64,000 nucleotides of DNA from Psychrobacillus sp. FSL H8-0483 (GTDB lineage: Bacteria > Bacillota > Bacilli > Bacillales_A > Planococcaceae): positions 1,471,501 through 1,535,500 of the forward strand of contig NZ_CP152052.1 of NCBI RefSeq assembly GCF_038637725.1, written 5' to 3'. Below are positions 19,196 through 31,922 of this stretch, piece after piece (positions within the stretch are counted from its first letter, which is position 1; each line of letters opens with the position of its first letter). Both the position numbers and the translations under genes were made by a program. The notes under the pieces were generated by a model. The model was given only the letters and a program-made list of their open reading frames with translations. It had not been told where the DNA came from and did no database searches.

Positions 19196-20395
19196 TTAAG
19201 TTTCTTCAGTTACATATCGATCTCTACTTGCATGCATTCCTGAAAAGAATAGGAGTACGACGGTTACGATAAATAAAATAATAGATGTATGCCAGCTTCC
19301 AGTTGCATCGTGAATATAGCCAAAGAAAACTGGGCCAACTGCTGCTAAAAGATAACCGATTGATTGTGCTGTTCCAGAAAGTTCAGCGGCCTCCATAGGC
19401 GTTCGTGAGCGAAGAGAGAAAAACATCATGACCAGACTAAATGACGCACCCCCTGCTAAACCAAGGAAAATCATCCATACAATTGCAAGCGAATTACTAC
19501 CTACTAATAATCCACTGAAACCGATTAAGTACAAAGCCGTATATACTACTACAAGTATTCGCTGATCTTTTAAGCGCCCCGCAATGATTGGTGTAATAAA
19601 AGTCATTGGCAATTGAGCGAATTGCATAATGGACAACATCCACCCAGATTGATCAGCTTCCATACCTTGAGATTGTAAAATATCAGGTATCCAAGCAGCA
19701 GTCGTATAAAAAATAAGAGATTGAAATCCCATACATAATGTGATGGTCCATGTTAAGGGAGAAGCTAGAATCGACTTAGGTTTGTCTATTTTAGTTTCAA
19801 TTTGTGATTCTGTCATTTCTTTTCTTTTCTTAATTTGGGGTATCCAAATGATGCTAGCAATGATGGCAAAAATGGCCCAACAGCCTAGTGCACCTTGCCA
19901 TCCATAAATTGTGCTTTCAGCAATAGGATAACTAATTCCTGCTCCTATTCCAGCGGATAGATTCATGGAAACTGTGAAAATCGCAGTCAATAAACCAACC
20001 TGTAAAGGGAATTTTAGCTTTATTAAACTTGGCAATAAAACATTTCCAAAAGCAATGGCGATTCCGATTAACGAAGTTCCAATAAGTAAGAAAGCTGTAG
20101 CTCCTAAAGAGCGAATGATAATGCCCGCTGCTAATAATAAGATAGCGTAGAACAAAGTTAATTCCATTCCAAAACGGCGCGCAATTTTAGGTGCAAATGG
20201 AGAAATAACTGCAAATGCTAAAAGAGGAATGGTTGTTACAAATCCTGCTAGTACGTTAGAAATAGCTAGTCCATCTCGTATGTATGAAATAATAGGTCCA
20301 ACTGAAGTAAGTGGGGCCCTAAGTGTGGAAGACACAAAAATAATTCCGATTATTAATAATAGAATGCTTCCTTTTCTCTCCTTGATAGTCTCCAA
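19196..20395 (-). CDS. MFS transporter, CynX/NimT type
   Basis: A 399-residue major facilitator with 12 predicted helices. The N-terminal FVSSTLRAPLTSVGPII and the SLRSRTPMEAAELSGTAQS loop are typical of the cyanate/2-nitroimidazole transporter family (B. subtilis YycB is one). The start is TTG with GAGGAGGG 8 bases before it. It is convergent with nos, with a shared terminator. Substrate unknown. Confidence 0.82.
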   Translation of the reverse strand: METIKERKGSILLLIIGIIFVSSTLRAPLTSVGPIISYIRDGLAISNVLAGFVTTIPLLAFAVISPFAPKIARRFGMELTLFYAILLLAAGIIIRSLGATAFLLIGTSLIGIAIAFGNVLLPSLIKLKFPLQVGLLTAIFTVSMNLSAGIGAGISYPIAESTIYGWQGALGCWAIFAIIASIIWIPQIKKRKEMTESQIETKIDKPKSILASPLTWTITLCMGFQSLIFYTTAAWIPDILQSQGMEADQSGWMLSIMQFAQLPMTFITPIIAGRLKDQRILVVVYTALYLIGFSGLLVGSNSLAIVWMIFLGLAGGASFSLVMMFFSLRSRTPMEAAELSGTAQSIGYLLAAVGPVFFGYIHDATGSWHTSIILFIVTVVLLFFSGMHASRDRYVTEET

Positions 20396-20613
20396 GGGAA
20401 TACCCTCCTCACATAAAAAAATTGTTAGTCAGTACTAGAAAATCCTACACTCTTTAGTAGAAAAGTTCAATAGAAAGATATTAAGGAACGGGTGTTGATT
20501 ATCCAATTTACCTCATCAAAATTTCACAAGAAATGCGCAAGGAACCCATTTTGCACTTGTACGCTTTTGGTTTGCTTTGGACGAAATGAACGCTACATCA
20601 TTACCTAGGGCTA

Positions 20614-20652
20614 AGTGTAGCAGGAAGTGACTGCGTCACTTCCTGCTACACT
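20614..20652. repeat. Perfect 18-bp hairpin
   Basis: AGTGTAGCAGGAAGTGAC and its complement flank a 3-base loop. A short ATTTT follows. No gene within 200 bp on either side. Confidence 0.6.
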
Positions 20653-20723
20653 ATTTTCAATTATCCTGTTGTGGATATTTGTCCGTTACGTACCAACAAT
20701 CCTCAAAAGAAATCCGAAATTGA

Positions 20724-20940
20724 TTTGGAAAATGAAAGAATAGCTACCTTTTACTCATAGTGGAGGTGCCCGAAGATGCAATTTCGGGTACTCAATCGCT
20801 TTCTATAATGCGTTCCTTGCTTATTTTTGTGAAGCTAATTGAAAAGGTGGAATACGATAGAGAAAGACTGAGCAGCCAAATTTGCATCTTTGGCTGCTTA
20901 TTGTATAAATAGGAAAGTGGCTATTCTTTCATTTCCAAAA
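20724..20940. repeat. Inverted-repeat element, about 217 bp (possible MITE)
   Basis: About 25 bases at 20724-20750 containing ATGAAAGAATAGC recur inverted at 20912-20940 (GCTATTCTTTCAT). Inside is a terminator-like stem (20871-20880 / 20889-20898). No ORF. It lies in a 1.1-kb gene-free stretch (20396-21541) with the hairpin above and repeat copy B below. Confidence 0.55.
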
Positions 20941-21028
20941 GCTTTGGCACTTCTATTACAAGTAGCTATGGAGAGTGACAGACGAGCGACTACCACACAA
21001 TTATCGAAAAAATGGGGCTAGCCAATAA

Positions 21029-21298
21029 GCCCATAAATTGAAGCTGGTGTAGAAAAAAGAGTCTTTTTCTACACCTGTTTTTTGTATACTTTTTATTAAA
21101 ACTACTATTTTTTGTAGGCAATTGATTGTAGTGAAAGACGGAGACTCCAGCGGGAATAGCATGAGCTGAAGGCCCCGCAGGAGCGAATGCGACGAGGAGA
21201 CTGAAGCCATGCCCGCGGAAAGCGTCCGTCTGGAACGGAAATCAATACATTGGAAAAGGACCATCTCTCAGTCAATGTATGACTTTAGGGACAGCCCC
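21029..21298. repeat. 270-bp repeat, copy B (uninterrupted)
   Basis: Matches both halves of copy A (11496-12026) without the MITE and so shows the empty insertion site at CGGGAATAGCATGAGCTG. It ends with GGGACAGCCCC like copies A and C. Confidence 0.8.
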
Positions 21299-21541
21299 AT
21301 AAAGAAAATCCAGGCAATGGTGTAGAACTCGTTTAGTTCTATAAGCTTTCCAAAGCACCTATACATAGAGAGCCTAGTGTGTTAGCACCATTTTATTAAG
21401 CAATTGTGTGATGTTAAGGAATACTCATCTAGCAATATATTTCCTTGGATTGTGAGATTAGGAAGATTATTTAATGTATAATTAGGATAGTTAGTTAATT
21501 TTTGGTAGTAACCATTTTATTAGTAGAAGAGGGGGAACTTT

Positions 21542-22336
21542 ATGAGAAACGAAAAGGTTTTATCATTAGTAAATGTATCGAAAAGCTTTGGTAATAAAAA
21601 AGTATTGAATGGGGTCAATTTAGATGTGTATAAAGGTCAAATCATTGGCTATATTGGACCAAATGGTGCCGGTAAAAGTACTACCGTTAAATTAATGCTA
21701 GGTTTAATAGAAGGCTATAGTGGCCTTATTGAAATTTTTGGGGAAAACATCATCAAAAGTGATTATGCTTATAAAAAGAGAATCGGCTATGTACCTGAAA
21801 CAGCAGAACTATATGAAAATTTAACGGCTTTTGAATATCTGGCCTTTACAGGAGAGTTGTACGGTTTAACAAGTGAGGATGCGGAGAAAAAAGCGTATGA
21901 ATTGATGAAAGAATTTGGTTTGGAAGCTGCATTTCATCAACGACTATCTTCTTTTTCAAAAGGGATGAAGCAAAAAGTATTAATTATTTCTAGTTTGCTG
22001 CATGATCCAGATTTATTGTTTTATGATGAGCCACTAAGTGGACTTGATGCAAATAGTGTGATGGTCATTAAAGAAATACTTGCTCAGCTTGCAAAACGTG
22101 GAAAGACAATCTTTTATTCCTCTCATATAATGGACGTAGTTGAGAAGATTAGTAATCGAATCGTTTTATTGGTAGACGGCCAAGTAGTAGCAGATGGAAC
22201 TTTCGAAGAACTAAAAATGCAAAATAAAGAGGGATCACTAGAGGGCATTTTCAATCAATTAACAGGTTTTACTGAGCATGAACAAATTGCGGAGAGGTTT
22301 GTCGACCTAGTTAGCGAGGGACATAACAATGGATGA
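21542..22336 (+). CDS. ABC transporter ATP-binding protein
   Basis: A 264-residue ABC ATPase with Walker A GPNGAGKST near residue 40, signature FSKGMKQK, Walker B DLLFYDEPLSGLD and switch His in YSSHIMD. It pairs with the 540-residue membrane protein whose start overlaps its stop by 8 bases. The layout is that of an ABC-2-like exporter. GAGGGGG precedes the ATG. Confidence 0.88.
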   Translation: MRNEKVLSLVNVSKSFGNKKVLNGVNLDVYKGQIIGYIGPNGAGKSTTVKLMLGLIEGYSGLIEIFGENIIKSDYAYKKRIGYVPETAELYENLTAFEYLAFTGELYGLTSEDAEKKAYELMKEFGLEAAFHQRLSSFSKGMKQKVLIISSLLHDPDLLFYDEPLSGLDANSVMVIKEILAQLAKRGKTIFYSSHIMDVVEKISNRIVLLVDGQVVADGTFEELKMQNKEGSLEGIFNQLTGFTEHEQIAERFVDLVSEGHNNG

Positions 22337-23951
22337 TTTTATTTCTCTTCGAATATTAGATCGTTTTAAAGGCGTTTTTCACAAGTTAAATATCGACTAT
22401 GCCGTTATGAGGAAGATTCTTCAGTTGAAACTTACTATGGATGGTAGAAGAATGCCAGCTATTTTCAGTGGGTCTAAGGTAAAAAAAGAAGGAAATCAGT
22501 TTCTAAAATCATTGTGGTTGTACGCTTTTTTTGGACTTCTCTTTTTGACGCCTCTTCTATTTTTAGGAAATGAGTTTCTTTTTTCACTTTCTATTATGTT
22601 TAGCGCTTTATTTATTATATTAATGACATCTATGGTTTCTGATTTCTCAGCAGTCTTACTTGATATCCGGGATAAAAATATTCTCCATCCTAAGCCTATT
22701 AGCGGAAAAACATTAAATGCAGCGAAAATCGTTCATATTCTGATTTATATGATTCTCTTAACAGGCTCATTTGTAGCAGTCCCTTTCATTGTAAGTATAT
22801 TTAAGCATGGTATTGTATTTGCGCTCATATTTTTAATAGAAGTTATTCTCATTAGCAGTTTAGCTGTTGTATTAACTGCCTTTATCTATTTATTTATACT
22901 TCGATTCTTTAGTGGAGAAAAGCTAAAGGACATTATCAACTATGTGCAAATTATATTAGCAATCGGAATGGCGATTAGTTATCAACTAATCGGTCGTGTA
23001 TTTGAAATTATTAATATAGAGATTTCATACACCTTTGCTTGGTGGCATATCGCATTACCTCCTATTTGGTTTGCTGCCCCGTTTGAATTGATTCTAAATA
23101 AAGATTTCTCTACTCATATTATTGTGTTATCTCTGCTTGCTTTGTTAATTCCAATTATTTCGATTGTACTTTATATTCGACTGATGCCAGCTTTTGAAAG
23201 AAATCTATCGAAATTGCAAAGTGATGCCAATAGAAAGAAAAAGAGGAATCGTAAAATCGAGGAGTTTTGGGCGAAGATTTTATGTAGAACGAAAGAAGAA
23301 CGAACTTTTTATAAGTTTTCTTCTCTCATGTTAAAGGAAGAGAGAGAAATAAAACTAAAAATGTATCCACTGTTAGGCTTTGCGTTTATCTTTCCTTTCA
23401 TATTTTTGTTTAATAACATAAGAATGGATTCATATGAAGAAGTGATAAAAGGAAATTCATATATGGTTATCTATTTTGGCTTAATAATGATTCCTTCTGT
23501 TGTTCAAATGCTCCAGTTCTCTGGTAACTATAAAGGACAATGGATTTTCTATGCGGCTCCTATTCGACATAAAGGACTTGTATATAGCGCAACTTTAAAA
23601 GCAAGTATCATTAATTTCTTCATTCCGATTTTACTCTTATTAAGTGTGATATTTCTTTGGATGTTTTCTGTACGAATTTTACTTGATTTGTTTGTTATAT
23701 TGCTTGTCGCAATAGTTCTGACGCTTATTTCCTTTTTGCTAATTGATAAAGACGTTTATCCTTTTACTCATTCACACGAGCATACGCAAGATGGTAGCAC
23801 TTTAAAGGTTTTTGGAAGTATGTTAATAGTTGGTTTATTAGCGGGGGTGCATTTTGTGGCTTTGATACTCCCATACGGACTAGTTGTATATGCAATAATC
23901 CTTCTTCTTGGACTTATTATCGGGTGGAAAGTGACTTTTTCGAAAAGGTGA
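22329..23951 (+). CDS. ABC exporter membrane subunit (large type)
   Basis: A 540-residue membrane protein with 10 or more predicted helices. The N-terminal part YAVMRKILQLKLTMDGRR fits the 'putative ABC exporter' family of Bacillota as I know it. It is coupled to the ATPase at 21542-22336. A charged central region of about 50 residues (KLQSDANRKKKRNRKIEEF) separates two membrane halves. Substrate unknown. Confidence 0.75.
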   Translation: MDDFISLRILDRFKGVFHKLNIDYAVMRKILQLKLTMDGRRMPAIFSGSKVKKEGNQFLKSLWLYAFFGLLFLTPLLFLGNEFLFSLSIMFSALFIILMTSMVSDFSAVLLDIRDKNILHPKPISGKTLNAAKIVHILIYMILLTGSFVAVPFIVSIFKHGIVFALIFLIEVILISSLAVVLTAFIYLFILRFFSGEKLKDIINYVQIILAIGMAISYQLIGRVFEIINIEISYTFAWWHIALPPIWFAAPFELILNKDFSTHIIVLSLLALLIPIISIVLYIRLMPAFERNLSKLQSDANRKKKRNRKIEEFWAKILCRTKEERTFYKFSSLMLKEEREIKLKMYPLLGFAFIFPFIFLFNNIRMDSYEEVIKGNSYMVIYFGLIMIPSVVQMLQFSGNYKGQWIFYAAPIRHKGLVYSATLKASIINFFIPILLLLSVIFLWMFSVRILLDLFVILLVAIVLTLISFLLIDKDVYPFTHSHEHTQDGSTLKVFGSMLIVGLLAGVHFVALILPYGLVVYAIILLLGLIIGWKVTFSKR

Positions 23952-23967
23952 GGAAGGAGATGGAAGT

Positions 23968-24552
23968 ATGAAAATCCATACAGAAGATGATATATGTAGA
24001 TGGATAAAAGCAGATGAATGGATGATGGACTTACTAAAGGCTGCAAAAACATTGGATCTCCCGGATTGGTGGATTTGCGCCGGGTTTGTCCGTTCGAAAA
24101 TTTGGGATGTGTTACATGATATTGATGAGAGAACCCCAATAGCAGATATTGATGTGATTTATTTTGATCCTACTAACACAAATGAATTAGTGGAAAAGAA
24201 ATTAGAAGAACAACTACAAAGACGGATGCCTAATATTCCTTGGTCTGTGAAAAATCAAGCAAGGATGCATGTAATAAACAATCTCCCAGCCTATTCCTCT
24301 GCAGTTGATGGCATAGCTAATTTCCCAGAGACGGTGACAGCGCTAGGGGTGAAGTTAGACAAAGAAGACAATCTACTATTGACTGCCCCACATGGAATAG
24401 AGGATGTCATACATTTTCATGTAAACCCAACACCTAGCTTTCGGATAAATACAGAATTAACAGCTATTTACGAGGAACGAATATTAAAAAAAAATTGGGC
24501 AACTATTTGGACAAAGCTTAATATTAAATTTCCAGATGGGGTGAATGAATGA
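23968..24552 (+). CDS. Nucleotidyltransferase-family protein (DUF925)
   Basis: A 194-residue protein. ICAGFVRSKIWD is followed by PIADIDVIYFD, the G(F)R...D(I)D nucleotidyltransferase core with two acidic residues for metal; the overall pattern fits the DUF925/NTP_transf_6 family. The target is unknown. GGAAGGAG lies 9 bases before the ATG. It follows the ABC exporter by 16 bases and overlaps the next gene by 4, so all four may be co-transcribed. Confidence 0.75.
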   Translation: MKIHTEDDICRWIKADEWMMDLLKAAKTLDLPDWWICAGFVRSKIWDVLHDIDERTPIADIDVIYFDPTNTNELVEKKLEEQLQRRMPNIPWSVKNQARMHVINNLPAYSSAVDGIANFPETVTALGVKLDKEDNLLLTAPHGIEDVIHFHVNPTPSFRINTELTAIYEERILKKNWATIWTKLNIKFPDGVNE

Positions 24553-25130
24553 AAAGAATTTTGATTTTATTTACTTTAAGCCTACTATTATTATCTTTAT
24601 CTGCTTGTAATGAGGAAAATACACTTGCAGGAGCTGAGTTATCAGAACGAGATCAATTATTAATTTCTAGTGTAAGTGATCAATCCTTTGTATTTGATTT
24701 TCAGACTGGTGAGGAATTTAAACAAATCACTGTATGGGTGGATAAATATGAATTCGGAGAACTCGTGGATGAGAAAATTATCGAGATGACAACGGATATT
24801 GAACATAATGGAACGATTATTTTTACAAATTCTCCAATACCAGATGAACGAAATGAGACGATTTTTACTATAAGCGTCTCAAGTGAAAAAGGGTCAAGTA
24901 GTAGTAGAGTGGTGCAAAAGTTTAAAGCACCAGAACAAAGTACATGGGGAAGTAATCAGATGAAAAATATTCCGCTTGAGGAGACTGCGACTTTAGCCAG
25001 TATTTCGTATGCAAACGGACAGGGAATGAGTTCACTTTCTTCCGATTTTTATACAAATTTGGATAAGCACTTAAATGAAATCAAAGAATATGATGTGGTA
25101 TATGTACTCAAAAGTGAATTTCATAAATAA
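24549..25130 (+). CDS. Lipoprotein of unknown function
   Basis: A 193-residue protein with signal peptide and lipobox LSAC (Cys 20). The mature part has two probable beta-rich halves, the first with FDFQTGEEFKQITVWVDKYE. I do not recognise a family. The ATG overlaps the stop of the nucleotidyltransferase gene as ATGA. A terminator follows. Confidence 0.7.
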   Translation: MKRILILFTLSLLLLSLSACNEENTLAGAELSERDQLLISSVSDQSFVFDFQTGEEFKQITVWVDKYEFGELVDEKIIEMTTDIEHNGTIIFTNSPIPDERNETIFTISVSSEKGSSSSRVVQKFKAPEQSTWGSNQMKNIPLEETATLASISYANGQGMSSLSSDFYTNLDKHLNEIKEYDVVYVLKSEFHK

Positions 25131-25137
25131 TAACACG

Positions 25138-25170
25138 AAAGAGGTATCTCAAATAAGATAGCTCTTTTGT
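25138..25170 (+). terminator. Terminator after lipoprotein gene
   Basis: Twelve-base arms (25138-25149 / 25156-25167) pair with one mismatch, followed by a short T stretch. The gap to cotE (25171-25384) holds its promoters; CATATGAT near 25348 could be a SigE -10, but I see no convincing -35. Confidence 0.65.
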
Positions 25171-25384
25171 TATGGCAAAATAATCCTGTACAAGACAAAA
25201 CAATACCTGAACCACACAATCGGTACATGAAATACAAACAGAAAACGACAAATTAAGTAAAATATCCTCTTATTCGATTCATGTAACCCGCAAACGCTAA
25301 GTACGCAAAGAATTTTCTAAAGAGATGAACCGATTGGGCTAATGGTGCATATGATGTTATGACTTGAATACAAGGAGGAAAAAA

Positions 25385-25936
25385 ATGAAACACTTACGAC
25401 AAATAGTGACAAAAGCTGTTGTGGCTAAAGGGAAAAAGAGAACGGAATCCCGCGAAATTCTTCGACCACCAAATGCGCCATCTAGTATTTTAGGCTGCTG
25501 GGTTATTAATCACACTTGTTCGTCCAAGAAAGTTGGGAAATACGTAGAAGTAACTGGAAAATTTGATATCAACGTTTGGTACGCACATCATGACCATTCC
25601 AAAACATCTGTTTTTACGGAAACTATTAATTACAAAGACAGAATAAGATTACATTACCGCGATAAAGATTCTACTGGTGGAGAAGTACATGTTCGTGTTA
25701 TTCAACAGCCAAATTGTACGGAAGCAATTATTATCGCCCATGGAACGCAATTCCAGGTAACGGTAGAAAGAGAGCTACTTGCAGAAGTAGTTGGCGAAAC
25801 AACCGTAGTTATTCAAGTGCATGATACAGAATTTGAAGAAGAATGGGCAATTAATGAAGAAAGCTCTTCTAGTTCTTCTAGTTCCTCTAGTTCATCAAGC
25901 TCCTCTAACGATCAACACGGTTCCTCATCACTTTAA
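25385..25936 (+). CDS. cotE: Outer spore coat morphogenetic protein CotE
   Basis: CotE organises the outer spore coat. The first 155 residues follow B. subtilis CotE: ITKAVVAKGKK, PSSILGCWVINH, DINVWYAHHDHSKT, QQPNC and the EREFLAEVVGET-like ERELLAEVVGETTVV. The usual acidic C-terminal tail is replaced by a run of 15 serines (about residues 157-171) and NDQHGSSSL. The start is ATG 25385, since AGGAGGA sits 6 bases before it; the in-frame TTG 21 bases upstream lacks a site. It precedes mutS as in B. subtilis, with a terminator in between. Confidence 0.92.
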   Translation: MKHLRQIVTKAVVAKGKKRTESREILRPPNAPSSILGCWVINHTCSSKKVGKYVEVTGKFDINVWYAHHDHSKTSVFTETINYKDRIRLHYRDKDSTGGEVHVRVIQQPNCTEAIIIAHGTQFQVTVERELLAEVVGETTVVIQVHDTEFEEEWAINEESSSSSSSSSSSSSSSNDQHGSSSL

Positions 25937-25937
25937 C

Positions 25938-25969
25938 AAAGCCGGCCAGTTCTTCCGGCTTTTTTTTTA
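25938..25969 (+). terminator. Terminator of cotE
   Basis: An 8-bp stem (AAAGCCGG / CCGGCTTT) and 9-base loop run into nine T. Confidence 0.9.
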
Positions 25970-26019
25970 TGTAAATTTGTTATAATAGCTATAGAGTTAA
26001 GAAGAGAGAAGGATAGAAC

Positions 26020-28584
26020 ATGACAACACATACTCCAATGATGCAACAATACTTAAATATTAAAAAAGACTACATAGATGCTTTTTTATTTTTCCGTTTA
26101 GGTGATTTTTATGAGTTATTCCATGATGATGCTGTAAAAGCAGCTTCTATATTGGAAATAACCCTAACGAGCAGAAAGGATAACATTCCTATGTGTGGTG
26201 TACCGCACCATGCTGCACAGAACTACATTGAAACACTTATTAGTAAGGGCCATAAAGTGGCCATCTGTGAGCAAGTGGAGGATCCAAAGGAAGCTAAAGG
26301 TGTTGTGAAAAGGGAAGTAGTACGTCTCGTAACGCCTGGAACGCTAATTGAAGGAAAAGCAATGCACAATAAAACCAATTACTATATCGCTTCTGCTGAT
26401 TTAATTTCTTCCAATGAAGTGGCTTTTTCCTATTTAGACGTTTCAACAGGAGATGGTTTTACTACGATAATAAATGGAGACGAGAAAGAGGTCGTACAGG
26501 AATTATTGTCACTACAAGCAAAAGAATTAATAGTAAGTGATCAAATGTATGTATTGATTAATGATACATCTGCCATGCATGATTTTACATTATCAATTGA
26601 ACAAGAAGAGTTAAGTGATCATGAGACGGCAAAATATGTGGAAAATCATCCGATTGAAACGCATCGAACAGTAAAACGTTTATTACAATACATTCAAAAA
26701 ACACAAAAACGTTCTTTGTTGCATATACAGCCTTTTACATTTCAACAAAGAGATTCCTTTTTGGCAATGGACTATCATTCCAAAAGAAATTTAGAGCTGA
26801 TTTCTTCCATTCGAAATGCCGATCAAAAAGGTACATTATTATGGTTACTCGATGAAACAGTAACTGCCATGGGAGGACGAAAACTAAAGCAATGGATTCA
26901 CCAACCGCTAGCAAATAAAAAAGCGATTGAAGCACGCTTAGAAATAGTCACCAGTTTTTTAGATGATTTTATGTTAAGAGAAGAAATAAAAGAATCATTT
27001 AAAGAAGTGTATGACTTAGAACGATTAGTCGGAAGAATTGGTTTTGGTAGTGCAGGGGGAAGAGACCTTGCCCAACTTAGACAATCACTATCTAAAATTC
27101 CATTTATTAAACAGCTTTTATTGGAGTCGACCAATGACGCATTACAAGCATTAGGCGAAGCGATAGAAGATTGTGAAGATATTTGGAGAAAGTTAGAAGA
27201 AGCGATAAGTGAAAATCCACCAATTGCAGTTAAAGATGGTGGAGTGATTAACAATGGTTATCATGCTCGCTTAGATCAACTTCGAGATGCATCAGTCAAC
27301 GGGAAAAAGTGGATTGCGGAACTGGAGCAAAAGGAAAGAGAGCTTACAGGATCGAAAAACTTAAAAATAGGGTATAACAGAGTATTCGGCTATTATATAG
27401 AGTTAACAAAATCCAATATCCATTTTGCGGATGAAGCAAGATATGTGAGAAAACAAACACTTGCAAATGCGGAACGCTATATTACAGACGAATTAAAAGA
27501 AAAAGAATCCCTTATTCTTTCAGCCGAAGACGAAAGTTTAGTATTAGAATACGAGTTGTTTACACAATTAAGAGAAGAAATTAAAGCCTATATTCCTCGT
27601 GTACAACGATTAGCTAAACAAATAAGTGAGCTAGATGTGTATATAGCATTTGCACAAGTATCGGAAAACCACAGACTTACAAAACCTGAATTCCATGAAA
27701 CAAATGCGATGATTATTAAAGAAGGAAGACATCCTGTCGTTGAAAAGATGATGAACAATCAACTTTACGTACCAAATGACTGCGTTTTAACAGAAGAGGA
27801 AAATATGCTTCTAATTACTGGACCTAATATGTCAGGTAAAAGTACTTTCATGAGACAAGTCGCAATAACAGTCATCATGGCTCAAATTGGTTGCTATGTA
27901 CCAGCAGAATCTGCAACTTTACCAATTGTCGATAAAATATTTACTCGAATCGGTGCTGCTGATGATTTAGCCGGTGGACAAAGTACGTTCATGATTGAAA
28001 TGATGGAATCACAGCATGCAATTACAAATGCAACAAGTAAAAGCTTGCTTCTTTTTGATGAAATTGGGCGTGGGACTTCTACTTATGATGGGATGAGTTT
28101 AGCACAAGCGATGATGGAATATATTCATGACAATATTGGGGCAAACACCCTATTCTCTACTCATTATCATGAGTTAACTGATTTGGAACAAACGCTATCT
28201 AAATTACGTAATGTACATGTTTCCGCTACAGAAAAAGATGGTAAAGTCGTATTCCTTCACAAATTAAAGGATGGCCCAGCAGATAAAAGCTATGGGATAC
28301 ATGTTGCTGAGCTTGCCCAACTTCCAGAAGAAATTATTACAAGAGCACGAGAAATACTAGAAACGTTTGAACTGCAGGAGAAAAAAGAACCTAGCCAAGA
28401 TCAAGTAAATGATACACAATTGTCATTCTTTGATGAACAGATAATACAGCCAGTCGAACCTAAAGTAGAGATAAACAAGTCAGCTGAAAAAATAGCGAAG
28501 AAGCTAAAAAAAATAAATATATCAGGGACAACTCCACTCGAAGCATTACAGCTATTATATGAGCTGCAAAACGAACTAGAATAA
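26020..28584 (+). CDS. mutS: DNA mismatch repair protein MutS
   Basis: Recognises mismatches and recruits MutL. The mismatch-reading Phe-X-Glu is F30-Y-E32 in RLGDFYELF. Walker A GPNMSGKST lies near residue 600, and LLLFDEIGRGTSTYDG is Walker B with the signature. The C-terminal region, after a basic linker, holds QLSFF, the usual beta-clamp binding motif. Length 854 is normal. It is 22 bases before mutL, so the two form one operon. Confidence 0.96.
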   Translation: MTTHTPMMQQYLNIKKDYIDAFLFFRLGDFYELFHDDAVKAASILEITLTSRKDNIPMCGVPHHAAQNYIETLISKGHKVAICEQVEDPKEAKGVVKREVVRLVTPGTLIEGKAMHNKTNYYIASADLISSNEVAFSYLDVSTGDGFTTIINGDEKEVVQELLSLQAKELIVSDQMYVLINDTSAMHDFTLSIEQEELSDHETAKYVENHPIETHRTVKRLLQYIQKTQKRSLLHIQPFTFQQRDSFLAMDYHSKRNLELISSIRNADQKGTLLWLLDETVTAMGGRKLKQWIHQPLANKKAIEARLEIVTSFLDDFMLREEIKESFKEVYDLERLVGRIGFGSAGGRDLAQLRQSLSKIPFIKQLLLESTNDALQALGEAIEDCEDIWRKLEEAISENPPIAVKDGGVINNGYHARLDQLRDASVNGKKWIAELEQKERELTGSKNLKIGYNRVFGYYIELTKSNIHFADEARYVRKQTLANAERYITDELKEKESLILSAEDESLVLEYELFTQLREEIKAYIPRVQRLAKQISELDVYIAFAQVSENHRLTKPEFHETNAMIIKEGRHPVVEKMMNNQLYVPNDCVLTEEENMLLITGPNMSGKSTFMRQVAITVIMAQIGCYVPAESATLPIVDKIFTRIGAADDLAGGQSTFMIEMMESQHAITNATSKSLLLFDEIGRGTSTYDGMSLAQAMMEYIHDNIGANTLFSTHYHELTDLEQTLSKLRNVHVSATEKDGKVVFLHKLKDGPADKSYGIHVAELAQLPEEIITRAREILETFELQEKKEPSQDQVNDTQLSFFDEQIIQPVEPKVEINKSAEKIAKKLKKINISGTTPLEALQLLYELQNELE

Positions 28585-28606
28585 CCTAAAAAGCAGGTGA
28601 ACAACA

Positions 28607-31922
<3,316 letters not shown>

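Noticed and set aside
25340-25360. SigE promoter before cotE
   Set aside because: CATATGAT could be a -10, but no convincing -35 lies at the right distance; not reported as a feature.
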